Source: CAYHXN01 sp964373675 (GTDB lineage: Bacteria; Patescibacteriota; Minisyncoccia; UBA6257; WO2-44-18). From it: a stretch of 33,761 bases of DNA. Location of the stretch: the NCBI GenBank assembly GCA_964373675.1, contig CAYJVO010000005.1:1-33761 (forward strand), written 5' to 3'. Both the position numbers and the translations under genes were made by a program. How positions within the stretch are numbered: the first letter of the stretch is position 1; the number at the start of each line of letters is the position of its first letter. Below the pieces are notes generated by a model, which was not told where the DNA came from, did no database searches, and saw nothing but the letters and a program-made list of their open reading frames with translations. Of the stretch, positions 12,866 through 19,815 are shown in pieces.

Positions 12866-12892
12866 AGCACATAAAGCTCTGCGTGCTTTTTT
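12866..12892 (+). terminator. Probable terminator of glyQS
   Basis: AGCAC and GTGCT pair across a 12-base loop and are followed by TTTTTTAG. The stem is short, so strength is uncertain. Confidence 0.55.
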
Positions 12893-12959
12893 AGACAAAC
12901 AATAAAATTAAGCTACTTGGCGTGAGATTTCGGCGTGGTGACGCGTCAATACACCGGAC

Positions 12960-13012
12960 AGTTAACCTTATGAGGTGACATTCTTGATGCGACGGGGTGA
13001 CAAAGGTTAACT
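12960..13012. repeat. Inverted repeat upstream of the M16 peptidase gene
   Basis: AGTTAACCTT (12960-12969) and its exact reverse complement AAGGTTAACT (13003-13012) flank 33 bases that contain a repeated GGTGACA. It lies about 30 bases upstream of the -10 box, so it could be an operator or a leftover mobile repeat. Confidence 0.6.
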
Positions 13013-13041
13013 AAAGGCTGTTTTAATCTCCAAAATCCCAG

Positions 13042-13047
13042 TATAAT
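13042..13047 (+). promoter_or_regulatory. -10 box of the M16 peptidase gene
   Basis: A perfect TATAAT, 7 bases before the ATG at 13055 and with no Shine-Dalgarno site: a leaderless arrangement. Confidence 0.65.
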
Positions 13048-13054
13048 AATTCTT

Positions 13055-14317
13055 ATGTTTGAAAAACTTACCTTACCCAATGGTTTGCGCGTTATTTTAG
13101 CTCCTAAAGACAATTTAGCTACTACGGTTTTGGTGTTGGTGGAAGCCGGTTCTAAATACGAAACGAAAGCAATAAATGGACTCTCCCATTTTTTGGAACA
13201 TATGTGTTTTAAAGGCACCAAAAAGCGGCCAACGGCGCTGGCGATTTCCGCGGAGCTGGACGGTTTGGGCGCCGAATACAATGCTTTTACTTCGCAGGAA
13301 TGGACCGGTTATTTTGCCAAGGTTCGTAACGAACACGCCGATAAAGCATTGGATCTTATCTGCGATCTTTATTTGAATCCTGTTTTTGATCCGGCAGAGA
13401 TTGAAAAAGAAAAAGGCGTGGTTATTGAAGAACTAAATATGTATGAAGACATGCCGCAAAAGAAAGTCCAAGATTTGATTTTGGAATGTTTTTACGGCGA
13501 CCAGCCGGCCGGCTGGGATGTCGGCGGCAAGAAAGAAATTATCCGCAAGCTGACCCGGGAAGATTTTTTGAAATACCGCCAAGAGCATTATGTGGCTAAA
13601 GCGACCATGATTGTAGTGGCCGGACCGGCCAGCGAAAAAGAGATTTTGCCGAAAATTGAGAAGTGCTTTGCCAATCTTGAGCTTGGTGAAAAGGCAGGAA
13701 AAATTAAAACCATTGAGAAACAGAGACAACCAGAGATTTTAATTAAGTTTAAGGAGTCCGACCAGACGCATTTGGTTTTGGGTTGCCGAGCATTTGATGT
13801 TTTTGATAAGCGGCGCTATGCCATTGAGGTGCTGGCGGATATTTTAGGCGGCGGCATGAGTTCGCGGCTTTTCCAGCGGGTGCGCGAGCAGCTGGGTGCC
13901 GCGTATTACGTGAATGCCGGCGTTGATCTTTTTACCGATCACGGATTTTTGGCAGTGGCCGCCGGCGTTGAGCATTCCAAGCTTAATACAGTAATTACTG
14001 CTATTTTGGAGGAAATGAAAAAAATGAAAGACGAAGCTGTCTCTGATGGTGATTTACAGCGCGCCAAAGATCATTTAAGCGGCCGCCTGATGTTAGGACT
14101 GGAAACAACTGATGCTTTAGCGATGTATTATGGCGGTCAGGAAGTTTTAAAACGGGAAATGATTACGCCGGAAGAATTGCTTAAAAACATTGAGGCCGTC
14201 ACCGCCAAAGATATTAAGGAAGTGGCGGATTTTATTTTCCGAAATGAAAAATTGAATTTAGCAATGATCGGGCCGTATCAAGATAAAAGGGATTTTGTTC
14301 CAATTTGTCATTTTTAG
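13055..14317 (+). CDS. M16 family zinc peptidase (processing-peptidase-like), 420 aa
   Basis: Zinc endopeptidase of the pitrilysin/mitochondrial-processing-peptidase family. The inverted zinc motif HFLEH (His45, His49, Glu48 as base) is present, with the distal glutamate in GVVIEELNMYED (Glu125/126). The C-terminal half has the second fold with LGGGMSSRLFQRVREQLGAAYYVNA, the hallmark R/Y region of the family. Length is normal for a single-chain bacterial M16B protein. No signal peptide is present, so it is probably cytoplasmic, degrading peptides. It is followed by the AI-2E gene after 23 bases. Confidence 0.94.
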   Translation: MFEKLTLPNGLRVILAPKDNLATTVLVLVEAGSKYETKAINGLSHFLEHMCFKGTKKRPTALAISAELDGLGAEYNAFTSQEWTGYFAKVRNEHADKALDLICDLYLNPVFDPAEIEKEKGVVIEELNMYEDMPQKKVQDLILECFYGDQPAGWDVGGKKEIIRKLTREDFLKYRQEHYVAKATMIVVAGPASEKEILPKIEKCFANLELGEKAGKIKTIEKQRQPEILIKFKESDQTHLVLGCRAFDVFDKRRYAIEVLADILGGGMSSRLFQRVREQLGAAYYVNAGVDLFTDHGFLAVAAGVEHSKLNTVITAILEEMKKMKDEAVSDGDLQRAKDHLSGRLMLGLETTDALAMYYGGQEVLKREMITPEELLKNIEAVTAKDIKEVADFIFRNEKLNLAMIGPYQDKRDFVPICHF

Positions 14318-14340
14318 GATTTTGTAGTTAAATGTAAGTG

Positions 14341-15360
14341 ATGGAACCAAAGGGTTTGACTGTTAGCTGGGGGGCGCTCTGGAAAATCGTTCTGGTGGCG
14401 CTCTTAGCTTGGATTGTTTTTGCCGCTCGCGATGTTTTAATCGCGCTTTTTTTAGCTATTGTCATTTCTGCCGCGCTTGATCCTTTAGTTACGCGGTTGG
14501 AAAAAAAGAAAATTCCCAGGATTTTGGGAACATTGATTATCTACCTAATAGCTATTTTTGTAATTGCTTTGATTCTTTATACTATCTTGCCATTAGCGAT
14601 TTCCGAACTTAGTAATCTGCTTGCCAGTTTTGACAGAATTTCCGGTACAGTTTTTAAATTTATTGATGCTTCCTCGGCTATTGAAAGCATTAATCAAAGT
14701 TTAACGAAGATCGCCGATATTTTATTGAGCGGCGGCACTTCTTTATTGGATGTGAGTTCCAAATTCTTGGGCAGTTTGGTCTTAACCGCCTCGGTCTTTG
14801 TCCTTTCTTTTTATCTTACAGTCGGTAAAGACGGAGTGGAAAAATTTTTGTCTACTATTGTGCCGTCCGTTTACGAAGATCGGGTCATTGATTTGTATTC
14901 CCGCATTCGGGTTAAGATCGGCCGTTGGTTTGCCGGTCAGGTATTTTTGAGTTTGGCAATCGGTTTCGGAGTATTTTTAGGGCTTTGGCTTTTAGGTATC
15001 AAATACAGTTTGCTTTTAGGCGTGGTAGCGGCAATTTTTGAAATGATTCCTTATGTAGGGCCTATTTTCAGCGGCAGTTTGGCGGTGCTGGTTGGCCTTA
15101 CTGATTCTTTGACTCTGGGTATTTATGCTTTAATTTTGTTTATTGTAATTCAGCAAATAGAAAATCATCTTTTGGTGCCGGCGGTTACTAGTTTAACCAC
15201 CAATCTGAATCCGGTAGTTATTTTGGTAGCTTTGATGATCGGCGCCCAAGTTTTTGGTTTCGTCGGTTTAATTTTAGCCGTGCCGGTGGCCGTGCTTTTT
15301 CAAGTACTCTTAGAAGACTGGTCTAGTGCTAAATCGCGTCGGCGCGGCCTCGGGCTTTGA
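14341..15360 (+). CDS. AI-2E family transporter (PerM-like), 339 aa
   Basis: Polytopic membrane protein of about eight helices. The family pattern is clear: a pair of N-terminal helices (about 15-50), a long amphipathic middle (about 85-150), then the C-terminal bundle with GVVAAIFEMIPYVGPIFSGSLAVLVGL and QQIENHLLVPAVTSLTTNLNPVVILVALMIGAQVFG. Despite the name, members transport varied substrates, including sodium/proton exchange in some; no substrate can be assigned. The ATG at 14341 is preferred over the GTG just before it. Probably co-transcribed with the M16 gene. Confidence 0.9.
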   Translation: MEPKGLTVSWGALWKIVLVALLAWIVFAARDVLIALFLAIVISAALDPLVTRLEKKKIPRILGTLIIYLIAIFVIALILYTILPLAISELSNLLASFDRISGTVFKFIDASSAIESINQSLTKIADILLSGGTSLLDVSSKFLGSLVLTASVFVLSFYLTVGKDGVEKFLSTIVPSVYEDRVIDLYSRIRVKIGRWFAGQVFLSLAIGFGVFLGLWLLGIKYSLLLGVVAAIFEMIPYVGPIFSGSLAVLVGLTDSLTLGIYALILFIVIQQIENHLLVPAVTSLTTNLNPVVILVALMIGAQVFGFVGLILAVPVAVLFQVLLEDWSSAKSRRRGLGL

Positions 15361-15383
15361 GTTGCATCGTGACTATAATCATG

Positions 15384-15410
15384 ACGATGACAGCGAATAT
15401 TTGTCATCGT
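15384..15410. promoter_or_regulatory. Operator-like inverted repeat over the metG promoter
   Basis: ACGATGACA (15384-15392) and TGTCATCGT (15402-15410) are exact reverse complements separated by 9 bases. The right arm overlaps the -35 hexamer TTGTCA of metG, a position suited to a repressor or attenuating hairpin. Confidence 0.5.
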
Positions 15411-15429
15411 TATTGTCATTTGTCATAGT
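15401..15429 (+). promoter_or_regulatory. metG promoter
   Basis: TTGTCA (15401-15406), 17-base spacer, CATAGT (15424-15429), then 6 bases to the ATG. Predicted to give a leaderless message. Confidence 0.65.
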
Positions 15430-15435
15430 AATAAA

Positions 15436-16890
15436 ATGAGCAAGACTTTTTACATTACAACTTCCATACCTTACGTTAATTCTACTGCCCACATCGGAAA
15501 TGTTTTAGATTCTTTATACGCGGATGTTTTGGCCCGCTGGTATCGGGAGCGAGAATATGATGTTCGTTTTTTAACCGGCACCGACGAGCACGGCGTTAAA
15601 ATAATTAGGGCAGCTGAGGCGGCTGGCCTGACGCCGAAGCAATTAGTAGACCAAAATTCCGCTAAATTCCGTGCCTTGCGAGAGATTTTGAATTTATCTT
15701 GGGATGATTTTATCCGTACCTCCGATCAGAAGCGTCACTGGCCAGGCGCCCAAAAGTTCTGGCGGGCTTTGGCAGATAAAGGCAATCTTTACAAAAAAAC
15801 TTATCGTGGCCTTTATTGCGTAGGCCATGAGGCATTTATTACTGAAAAAGATTTAACTGGTGGCAGATGCAGAGATCATCAAAAAGCGCCAGAAGTGATT
15901 GAAGAAGAAAACTGGTTTTTTAAACTTTCACGCTACACCTCCAAAATTGAAAAACTGATTATTGGCGATAAATTAGTAATCATTCCAAAAACTAGAAAAA
16001 ATGAAATATTAGCGTTAATTCTTGAGGGATTAGAGGATGTTAGTTTTTCTCGCCCCAGCACAGATTTGAGCTGGGGCGTTCCGGTTCCCGGCGATCCGAG
16101 TCAAACAATGTATGTTTGGGCCGATGCTTTAGTGAATTATATTTCCGCTTTAGGGTTTGGCAGTAACGACGAAACACTTTTTAAAAAATACTGGCCGGCA
16201 GATGTGCAGATAATTGGCAAGGATAATCTGCGGTTTCATGCGGCAATCTGGCCGGGCATGCTGCTGGCAGTTGGCCTGAAACTGCCAAAAACTATTTTTG
16301 TCCATGGTTTTATTACCGTTGACGGCCAAAAAATTTCCAAAACCGTCGGCAATATTATTGATCCCGCAGAGCTAGTTAAAAAATACGGTGCTGATGCGGT
16401 ACGTTATTATCTTTTGCGGGAAATTCCGCCTTTTGAGGATGGCGATTTCAGCTACAAAAAGTTTGAGGAGCGGTACAATGCGGATTTAGCCAGTGGCCTA
16501 GGTAATTTTGCTTCCCGCGTTTCCACGCTTGGCGAAAAACTTGGCGAAATCCGAATTGGCAAGGAAAATAAATTAGACAAGACGGCGGAAAAAGAAATCA
16601 AAGCGGCGAGAAAATCCAGCGAAGGTCGCATATCGGATTTTCGCTTTCACGATGCTTTAGCCGATATCTGGAAATTGATTGCTTTTGGCGACGCCTATGT
16701 TAATAAAAAAAGAGTTTGGGAAAATACGGCCAGCGTTTATACCCTGGTGGTGATTTTGGACAATGTTGCTTCTTTAATTAGGCCATTTTTACCGGCAACC
16801 GCCGAAAAAATTACCCAAAGCATTGTTTGGGCTGATAAAAACACTTTGCGAGTTAAAAAGATAAAAGCTTTGTTTCCTCGTTTAGAATAA
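15436..16890 (+). CDS. metG: Methionyl-tRNA synthetase, 484 aa
   Basis: Class I synthetase that charges initiator and elongator tRNA-Met. It has the HIGN form of the first signature (His19-Asn22) after TTSIPYVNSTA, FLTGTDEHGVKI, a zinc knuckle region CVGHEAFITEKDLTGGRCRDH (Cys/His ligands), YVWADALVNYISALGF, and KISKT (299-303) as the second signature, followed by a helical anticodon-binding domain. The C-terminal tRNA-binding (EMAP/Trbp111-like) domain of longer MetRS is absent, making it a short form. It has its own promoter and a strong terminator. Confidence 0.96.
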   Translation: MSKTFYITTSIPYVNSTAHIGNVLDSLYADVLARWYREREYDVRFLTGTDEHGVKIIRAAEAAGLTPKQLVDQNSAKFRALREILNLSWDDFIRTSDQKRHWPGAQKFWRALADKGNLYKKTYRGLYCVGHEAFITEKDLTGGRCRDHQKAPEVIEEENWFFKLSRYTSKIEKLIIGDKLVIIPKTRKNEILALILEGLEDVSFSRPSTDLSWGVPVPGDPSQTMYVWADALVNYISALGFGSNDETLFKKYWPADVQIIGKDNLRFHAAIWPGMLLAVGLKLPKTIFVHGFITVDGQKISKTVGNIIDPAELVKKYGADAVRYYLLREIPPFEDGDFSYKKFEERYNADLASGLGNFASRVSTLGEKLGEIRIGKENKLDKTAEKEIKAARKSSEGRISDFRFHDALADIWKLIAFGDAYVNKKRVWENTASVYTLVVILDNVASLIRPFLPATAEKITQSIVWADKNTLRVKKIKALFPRLE

Positions 16891-16894
16891 TTAG

Positions 16895-16922
16895 CCCCCA
16901 ACTGGTGTGTTGGGGGGATTTT
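16895..16922 (+). terminator. Terminator of metG
   Basis: Hairpin CCCCCAAC-TGGTGT-GTTGGGGG followed by GATTTTA, beginning four bases after the TAA stop. Confidence 0.8.
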
Positions 16923-16937
16923 AGGGATAGAGATAGA

Positions 16938-17125
16938 CAGTGGCGAGAGCAACGTACTCCCGCCAAATTTTTGGGGCGGCGAGAGGATCGGGATACTGGG
17001 TAAGGAGGACCGACGTGCAGATAGGGGTTCCTCTCGCCGCCTTCAAAGAGCAGAATCTATGCCTGCGCCCAAGCCGATTTACAATCGGCCGGCACTCAGG
17101 CATTGCAACCATTTGTTGCAAAAGA
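16938..17125 (+). ncRNA. Unidentified structured RNA candidate between metG and tatD
   Basis: No known gene fits here, but four successive stems can be drawn: TGGCG/CGCCA (16941-16945 with 16961-16965), a 12-bp perfect stem GGCGGCGAGAGG/CCTCTCGCCGCC (16975-16986 with 17030-17041), ATGCCTG/CAGGCAT (17059-17065 with 17097-17103) enclosing GCCGAT-TTACA-ATCGGC (17073-17089), and TTGCAAC/GTTGCAA (17103-17121). The loop of the second stem holds a full AAGGAGG. It is markedly more GC-rich than other spacers. I see no match to SRP RNA, RNase P, tmRNA or 6S core motifs. Orientation is assumed from the flanking genes. Confidence 0.45.
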
Positions 17126-17143
17126 TAGCATAGCAAATATCTC
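17116..17143 (+). promoter_or_regulatory. Possible tatD promoter
   Basis: TTGCAA (17116-17121), 16 bases, TATCTC (17138-17143), then 6 bases to the ATG. The -35 overlaps the last hairpin of the structured interval. Confidence 0.45.
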
Positions 17144-17149
17144 AAACTT

Positions 17150-18019
17150 ATGTCAATAATTGATTCTCATACACATATTCATTTTCCGGTTTACGATAAA
17201 GACCGTGAAGAGGTAATAAAAAGAGCGAGAGGAGCCGGTGTGAAAATGATTTGCGTAGGCACGCAGATTGTGACCTCCGAATCCGCCACTAAACTTGCCG
17301 AAAAATACCCAGATGATATTTGGGCAACTGTTGGGTTTCATCCGAATCATTTAATGACAAATGACAAAGCCCAAATGACAAATGGATGGTACCACGATAA
17401 AAAAGAGCAAAAAGAAGCAGTGCCGGAAAAATTTGACATTGAAAAATTAAGAAAATTAGCCCGCCACCCGAAAGTGGTGGCGATTGGGGAATGCGGGTTG
17501 GATTACTACCGATTAGCGACAAGCAACATGGGACAAGCAACAAGTATGAAGGAAAAACAAAAAGAAGTATTTTTAGCGCAGGTTGAATTAGCTAAAGAAT
17601 TAAACAAAGCTTTGATGATCCATTGCCGTCCCAGTAAAGGCACCGACGATGCCTACGAAGAAGCATTGAGAATGCTTTTCACTTATGATAATTTGCCGCC
17701 GCGGATTTTCCATTTTTATGTAGGTTCTCTCGCGATTACCAAAAAACTGGTAGAATCCGGCGCTTATTTCACCTTCGGCGGCGTCATTACTTTTGCGCGA
17801 GATTATGACGAAGTTATAAAATACATACCCCTAGACCGGATTTTATTAGAAACGGATGCGCCTTATGTGGCGCCAGAGCCGCATCGTGGCAAGCGCAACG
17901 AACCAGCATATATCGTTGAGGCAGCTAAGAAATTGGGGGAAATTAAGAAATTAAGCTTGGAAGCCATCAACGAAGCAACTTTTAATAATTCCTTGAAAGT
18001 TTTTAAAATTTGTTTATAA
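17150..18019 (+). CDS. tatD: TatD family metal-dependent hydrolase (DNase/RNase-like), 289 aa
   Basis: Metal-dependent TIM-barrel nuclease of the TatD family. Metal ligands are visible: DSHTHIHF near the N-terminus, GECGLDYYR (Glu about residue 109), MIHCRPSKGTDDAY, FHFYVGS (His) and LLETDAPYVAPEPHRGKRNEP (Asp). Two polar stretches encoded by AT-rich repeats sit in loops: NHLMTNDKAQMTNGWYHD (AATGACAAA repeats, about 17353-17386) and LATSNMGQATSM (ACAAGCAAC repeats, about 17516-17547). The stop codon overlaps the -10 box of the next gene. Its cellular role is usually 3'-5' exonuclease in repair or RNA quality control. Confidence 0.94.
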   Translation: MSIIDSHTHIHFPVYDKDREEVIKRARGAGVKMICVGTQIVTSESATKLAEKYPDDIWATVGFHPNHLMTNDKAQMTNGWYHDKKEQKEAVPEKFDIEKLRKLARHPKVVAIGECGLDYYRLATSNMGQATSMKEKQKEVFLAQVELAKELNKALMIHCRPSKGTDDAYEEALRMLFTYDNLPPRIFHFYVGSLAITKKLVESGAYFTFGGVITFARDYDEVIKYIPLDRILLETDAPYVAPEPHRGKRNEPAYIVEAAKKLGEIKKLSLEAINEATFNNSLKVFKICL

Positions 18020-18020
18020 T
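17993..18020 (+). promoter_or_regulatory. Promoter of the acyl-CoA synthetase gene, across the tatD stop
   Basis: TTGAAA (17993-17998), 16 bases, TATAAT (18015-18020). The TAA stop of tatD is inside the -10 box. The start codon is 28 bases downstream, leaving room for AAAGGTG. Confidence 0.75.
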
Positions 18021-18048
18021 AGCCATAGCTTTTTAATAAAGGTGTTTT

Positions 18049-19683
18049 TTGATAGACCGTGAGCGGACGCTGGTAGGTTTGTTCAAAGAATCGGTTAGAA
18101 AATACCCAGACAAACCAGCTATTATCTATTTCAACCGCAAAATGACTTATCAGGAACTAGACCAGGAGTCGGACCTTTTTGCCCAGTTTTTAATTGCTGA
18201 TAATGTCTCAGAAGGCGACAGGGTAATGTTTTTGATGCCGAACATTCCGCAATTCGTGATCGCCTTTCTCGGGACTTTGAAAGCTGGCGCTACAGTAGCC
18301 GCCCTGAATCCGTTGATGCGCAAAGAAAAAATTCTGGCAATGGTGGAACAACTGGAGCCGAAGTTTGCCATCGTTTACGAAGGATTTTCCGAAATTAACA
18401 AAGCAATTTCTGAAAAACTGGATTTGGACCAAACCATGATGGTGGTGGATGCCGGTCGCTATCTTCGCCAGCCATTGAAGGCGTTGTATTCAATTAAAAA
18501 AATGTTCATTCAACATAATAAGGCGCTTTTTTCACCGAACGAATTGATTTTTTACCCACCGAATGAAAATTTTTACGATTGGGGGCAAGCGCTGGAAATC
18601 GGAAGGGAGCGGCTTACGGAAGAATACGAATGGCCTGACATTGCGCCCATGCAATCAGCCGTTCTTCAATACACGGGCGGTACTACCGGAGAGATGAAAG
18701 CAGCAGTACTTACCCACAAGAACTTAGTGAGTAATACTAAGCAGTGCCTAGAGTTTGTAAATCAAAGCGCTAATCTGGTCAATAAAAATTCGGTGTTTTT
18801 AGGCGTGTTACCGTTTTTTCACGTGTTTGGTCTTTCGATATGTTTGAATATGGCTTTTTCCGTAGGAAGCACCGTGGTTTTACTGCCGCGATTTAATGTA
18901 AAAGAAGTGTTCCGGGCGATTAAAAAAGATAAAGTAACCATTTTACCGGCAATTCCCCGTATGTTTGCAAAGATGATTGAAGATCCGGCGGTACACAAAC
19001 ATAAAAATTTTGATTCCCTGAAAGTTTGTTTTTCCGGCGGCGGCGCTTTGGATCCGATCGTGAAGGCCAAATTTGAAATGGCGACCTGCTCAACCGTTCT
19101 TGAGGGATATGGGCTTTCCGAAACCTCGCCGGTTCTTTCCCTTAATCCTTTAGGGGCGGAAAAGGTCGGCAGTTTGGGAAAGCCGTTGCCCGAAACAGAG
19201 ATAAAAATTGTTGACGATGAGATTTGGGGACGCGGTCCGCAAGTGATGGCGGGCTATTTCCGCAATTACGCGGAAACTCGTGAAGCAATTACCGATGACG
19301 GCTGGTTTAAGACTGGCGACATGGGTTTTATAGATGAAGACGGTTATGTCTGGATGCGGGGCCGGAAAAAGCGGATGCTTAAGCGAAGCGGCGAGAACGT
19401 TTACGCCGAAGAGGTGGAAAAAATCATCCGGGAGTATCCTTTAGTTCAGGACGCGGCGGTTCTCGGAATCCTGTCGGGCGGAGACGAGAAAATGATTGCC
19501 TGCGTTGTTCCGAAATCTGGGGCAAGCGTAAGTTTTCAAGAAATAGCCGAATACTGCCGTGAAAAAGGACTGCGATCGTTGGAAACGCCCGATGAAATTC
19601 GGATTGTCCAATCTATCCCGCGCAACATTATCGGAAAGCTTTTGGAAGAAGAATTGCGGAGCCAAGTTTTGGAATCCCAATAG
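18049..19683 (+). CDS. AMP-dependent acyl-CoA synthetase (long-chain fatty acid CoA ligase-like), 544 aa
   Basis: Adenylate-forming enzyme that activates a carboxylic acid, probably a fatty acid, to its CoA or other thioester. Motifs: phosphate-binding loop YTGGTTGEMKAAVLTH (about residues 207-222), PFFHVFGLS, EGYGLSETSPV (A5-type motif) and WFKTGDMGFIDEDGYVWMRGRKKRMLKRSGENVYAEEVE (hinge and A8), followed by the C-terminal lid with the catalytic lysine in PRNIIGKLLEEELR. The start is TTG: AAAGGTG lies 4 bases upstream and no better start gives the family N-terminus. It has its own promoter and terminator. Substrate is inferred from family resemblance only. Confidence 0.92.
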   Translation: MIDRERTLVGLFKESVRKYPDKPAIIYFNRKMTYQELDQESDLFAQFLIADNVSEGDRVMFLMPNIPQFVIAFLGTLKAGATVAALNPLMRKEKILAMVEQLEPKFAIVYEGFSEINKAISEKLDLDQTMMVVDAGRYLRQPLKALYSIKKMFIQHNKALFSPNELIFYPPNENFYDWGQALEIGRERLTEEYEWPDIAPMQSAVLQYTGGTTGEMKAAVLTHKNLVSNTKQCLEFVNQSANLVNKNSVFLGVLPFFHVFGLSICLNMAFSVGSTVVLLPRFNVKEVFRAIKKDKVTILPAIPRMFAKMIEDPAVHKHKNFDSLKVCFSGGGALDPIVKAKFEMATCSTVLEGYGLSETSPVLSLNPLGAEKVGSLGKPLPETEIKIVDDEIWGRGPQVMAGYFRNYAETREAITDDGWFKTGDMGFIDEDGYVWMRGRKKRMLKRSGENVYAEEVEKIIREYPLVQDAAVLGILSGGDEKMIACVVPKSGASVSFQEIAEYCREKGLRSLETPDEIRIVQSIPRNIIGKLLEEELRSQVLESQ

Positions 19684-19691
19684 ACGCCCCC

Positions 19692-19718
19692 ATCCGTTAG
19701 AAAACTAACGGATTTTTT
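19692..19718 (+). terminator. Terminator of the acyl-CoA synthetase gene
   Basis: Hairpin ATCCGTTAG-AAAA-CTAACGGAT with TTTTTTAT. The -10 box of leuS begins three bases after it. Confidence 0.9.
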
Positions 19719-19720
19719 AT

Positions 19721-19726
19721 TATAAT
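19721..19726 (+). promoter_or_regulatory. -10 box of the leuS region
   Basis: A perfect TATAAT, 10 bases before the ATG of the leuS-like leader ORF at 19737 and 90 bases before the true leuS start. The -35 would fall inside the preceding terminator stem (TTAGAA, 18-base spacer). Confidence 0.65.
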
Positions 19727-19736
19727 TTTCTATATT

Positions 19737-19790
19737 ATGTCCAAGTACGATTTTAAAAAAATAGAGCGTAAGTGGCCCATCCTTCGCTAA
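19737..19790 (+). pseudogene. Remnant of a second leuS 5' end (17-codon ORF)
   Basis: It encodes MSKYDFKKIERKW followed by PILR and a stop. The real leuS begins MKYNFKKIERKW. Over the 11 shared codons the DNA matches at 25 of 33 bases, and seven of eight differences are at third codon positions, so the two copies diverged while coding for the same peptide. A GC-rich repeat (19777-19808) joins this remnant to the true start. It now reads as a short upstream ORF directly behind the promoter. Confidence 0.7.
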
Positions 19791-19808
19791 AGCTACGGAG
19801 GGCAAAGC
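19777..19808 (+). repeat. GC-rich palindromic element before leuS
   Basis: CCTTCG and CGGAGG pair (with one wobble) around CTAAAGCTA, followed by GGCAAAGC. It is a member of the family inside glyQS and valS. It supplies the stop codon of the leuS remnant and a GGAGGG 13 bases before the true leuS ATG. Confidence 0.7.
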
Positions 19809-19815
19809 AGAAAAT

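Noticed and set aside
12450..12872. Antisense 140-codon frame over glyQS
   Set aside because: The sense strand carries conserved GlyRS motifs throughout; the antisense frame lacks start signals and recognisable features.
16938..17125. SRP RNA, RNase P RNA, tmRNA or 6S RNA in the metG-tatD spacer
   Set aside because: The core motifs (GGAA-loop with AGCAG, GAGGAAAGTCC, the tRNA-like end of tmRNA, a long central-bubble hairpin) are not present on either strand.
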